Below, in pieces: positions 63,442-64,000 of a stretch of 64,000 nucleotides of DNA; the stretch's first letter is position 1; each line of letters begins with the position of its first letter. A program made the translations under genes and the position numbers. Origin of the DNA: JBOIBN01 sp050739575. GTDB taxonomy: Bacteria > Pseudomonadota > Gammaproteobacteria > JAKDMP01. The notes under the pieces were generated by a model. That model was not told the origin of the DNA and did not search any database. It saw only the letters and a program-made list of their open reading frames with translations. The stretch lies in NCBI GenBank assembly GCA_050739575.1, contig JBOIBN010000001.1, forward strand, positions 35,043 to 99,042. The letters are read 5' to 3'.

Positions 63442-63738
63442 TCAGCGTTCGAAGCGGGACAGCAGTTCGCCGCCGTCGCGGCCGGGATCGGTGTCCCGCT
63501 CGCCCGGAGAATCCTCGCCGCTGACATCCATCGCCCCCGACCAGTCGCCGGGTGGAACAACAATGCGCGCGAGAATCTCCTCCCAGCTCTGATAGTCCAA
63601 CTCCTCGACGGTGCCGTCGAAGTGCTGGATTTCGATCGAGTCGTCGCGCGAATCGAGCGCGACCACCTCAAAGACGCGTCCCGTCATGTCGAGATACCAG
63701 ACGCCGATTTCCGGTTCCGCGGATTCGCCCGGTTCCAA
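63442..63738 (-). CDS. DUF6763-like conserved protein
   Basis: 98 residues from TTG 63738, chosen because GGAGGAG lies six bases upstream; an upstream start near 63843 would add 35 unlike residues. Central motif EIGVWYLDMTGRVFEVVALD, then DSIEIQHFDGTVEELDYQSW and PPGDWSGAMDV. Small acidic protein of unknown function in gammaproteobacteria. Confidence 0.7.
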   Translation of the reverse strand: MEPGESAEPEIGVWYLDMTGRVFEVVALDSRDDSIEIQHFDGTVEELDYQSWEEILARIVVPPGDWSGAMDVSGEDSPGERDTDPGRDGGELLSRFER

Positions 63739-63915
63739 CTTCAACTCCTCCGGCCGCTTGCCGGAACATTCCGCCCCTGACGCCCGCAAATGTCGCTTTT
63801 CGCACGCTCCGAGGAGGATGGTGGTAACATTTTGTACTGGCACGTCCGACCCCGCCGCAACGCGCCCTCACAGTCTTTATAGTCCTCTTGCAGCGTTCCG
63901 GCAAGCCCCGTCGCC

Positions 63916-64000
63916 ATGTCATTAGACCAATGGATCAACGACCTGATCGTCCTGTTCGTGGTCATAGACCCACCCGGACTCGCGGCCATGTTCGCGGCGC
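63916..64000 (+). CDS. MarC-family membrane protein, 5' end
   Basis: 28 codons open to the window edge: MSLDQWINDLIVLFVVIDPP, GLAAMFAA. The LFVVIDPxGLAxxF pattern is the first helix of the MarC family. MarC proteins have six helices and an unclear role. No SD stands out in the preceding 20 bases. Confidence 0.65.
   Translation, partial: MSLDQWINDLIVLFVVIDPPGLAAMFAA

Noticed and set aside
63739..63843. Longer N-terminus for the DUF6763-like protein
   Set aside because: The extra residues are unlike the family, and the strong SD lies just before TTG 63738.

Overview
The window is GC-rich DNA from a Gram-negative proteobacterium on the beta/gamma side. The evidence is a ubiquinone hydroxylase of the Coq7 type, osmoregulated periplasmic glucan genes, the gene orders rpsP-rimM-trmD-rplS, pcnB-folK-kinase-panBCD and coaBC-dut, and outer-membrane and lipoprotein signals. 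I cannot fix the genus from sequence alone. Most of the 64 kb is ordinary chromosomal housekeeping. The accessory material is a prophage end, a dispersed structured repeat, one A/T-richer surface-glycan island and some degenerate sequence.

Layout. 1-12506 is the right (tail/baseplate/fibre) end of a Mu-like transposable prophage: gpN, gpP, gp45, gp46, gp47 and a gp48 fused to lectin-like domains, then fibre-type proteins (one with a Hint-like domain, one with about 12 tandem Ala/Gly repeats), a GH5-like glycosidase, and two 16-bp repeats on a 22-bp period that look like transposase sites at the phage terminus. A small secreted-protein gene on the opposite strand just before gpN looks like a moron. 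The phage end abuts, apparently inside its left arm, a roughly 160-bp hairpin-rich repeat that recurs at 43957-44120 and, diverged, at 53981-54104.

12.7-19.2 kb carries leucine/isovalerate catabolism (liuB, C, D, E) followed by a D-Ala-D-Ala ligase. 19.2-25 kb is a periplasmic glucan locus: a small coupled ORF, opgH, a lipoprotein-type OpgG with a coiled coil, and a convergent second OpgG/OpgD. 25-31.7 kb (minus strand) holds rpsP, rimM, trmD, rplS, a PLP decarboxylase, an FAD monooxygenase and sppA. 32-34.6 kb is a large exported seven-bladed FG-GAP protein with a GlyGly-CTERM-like tail and a strong terminator. 34.7-40.6 kb (minus strand) holds ffh, the pantothenate genes panD, panC, panB, a deoxynucleoside kinase, folK and pcnB. 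A tRNA-Glu, dsbG, a deleted PPK2 remnant, a periplasmic DsrE-like protein and a PQQ-type propeller follow.

44-54 kb contains an LpxO-like hydroxylase, tRNA-Gln, rpsI, rplM, a 2Fe-2S protein, a DUF481 porin-like protein, a GlcF-type Fe-S protein, coq7, rpe, typA/bipA and two thioredoxin-fold exported proteins. 54-56.4 kb is the A/T-richer sulfotransferase/glycosyltransferase island. 56.5-64 kb contains radC, coaBC, dut, pyrE, xthA, ampG, a Rieske protein, a Cys/Met PLP enzyme, a DUF6763-like protein and the start of a MarC-family gene.

Best candidates for something undescribed: (i) the three-copy terminal-inverted-repeat element with conserved hairpins, one copy apparently split by the prophage; (ii) the phage fibre cassette with a Hint domain, a 3-unit super-repeat and a GH5 enzyme; (iii) the lipoprotein OpgG that overlaps a second OpgG tail-to-tail.
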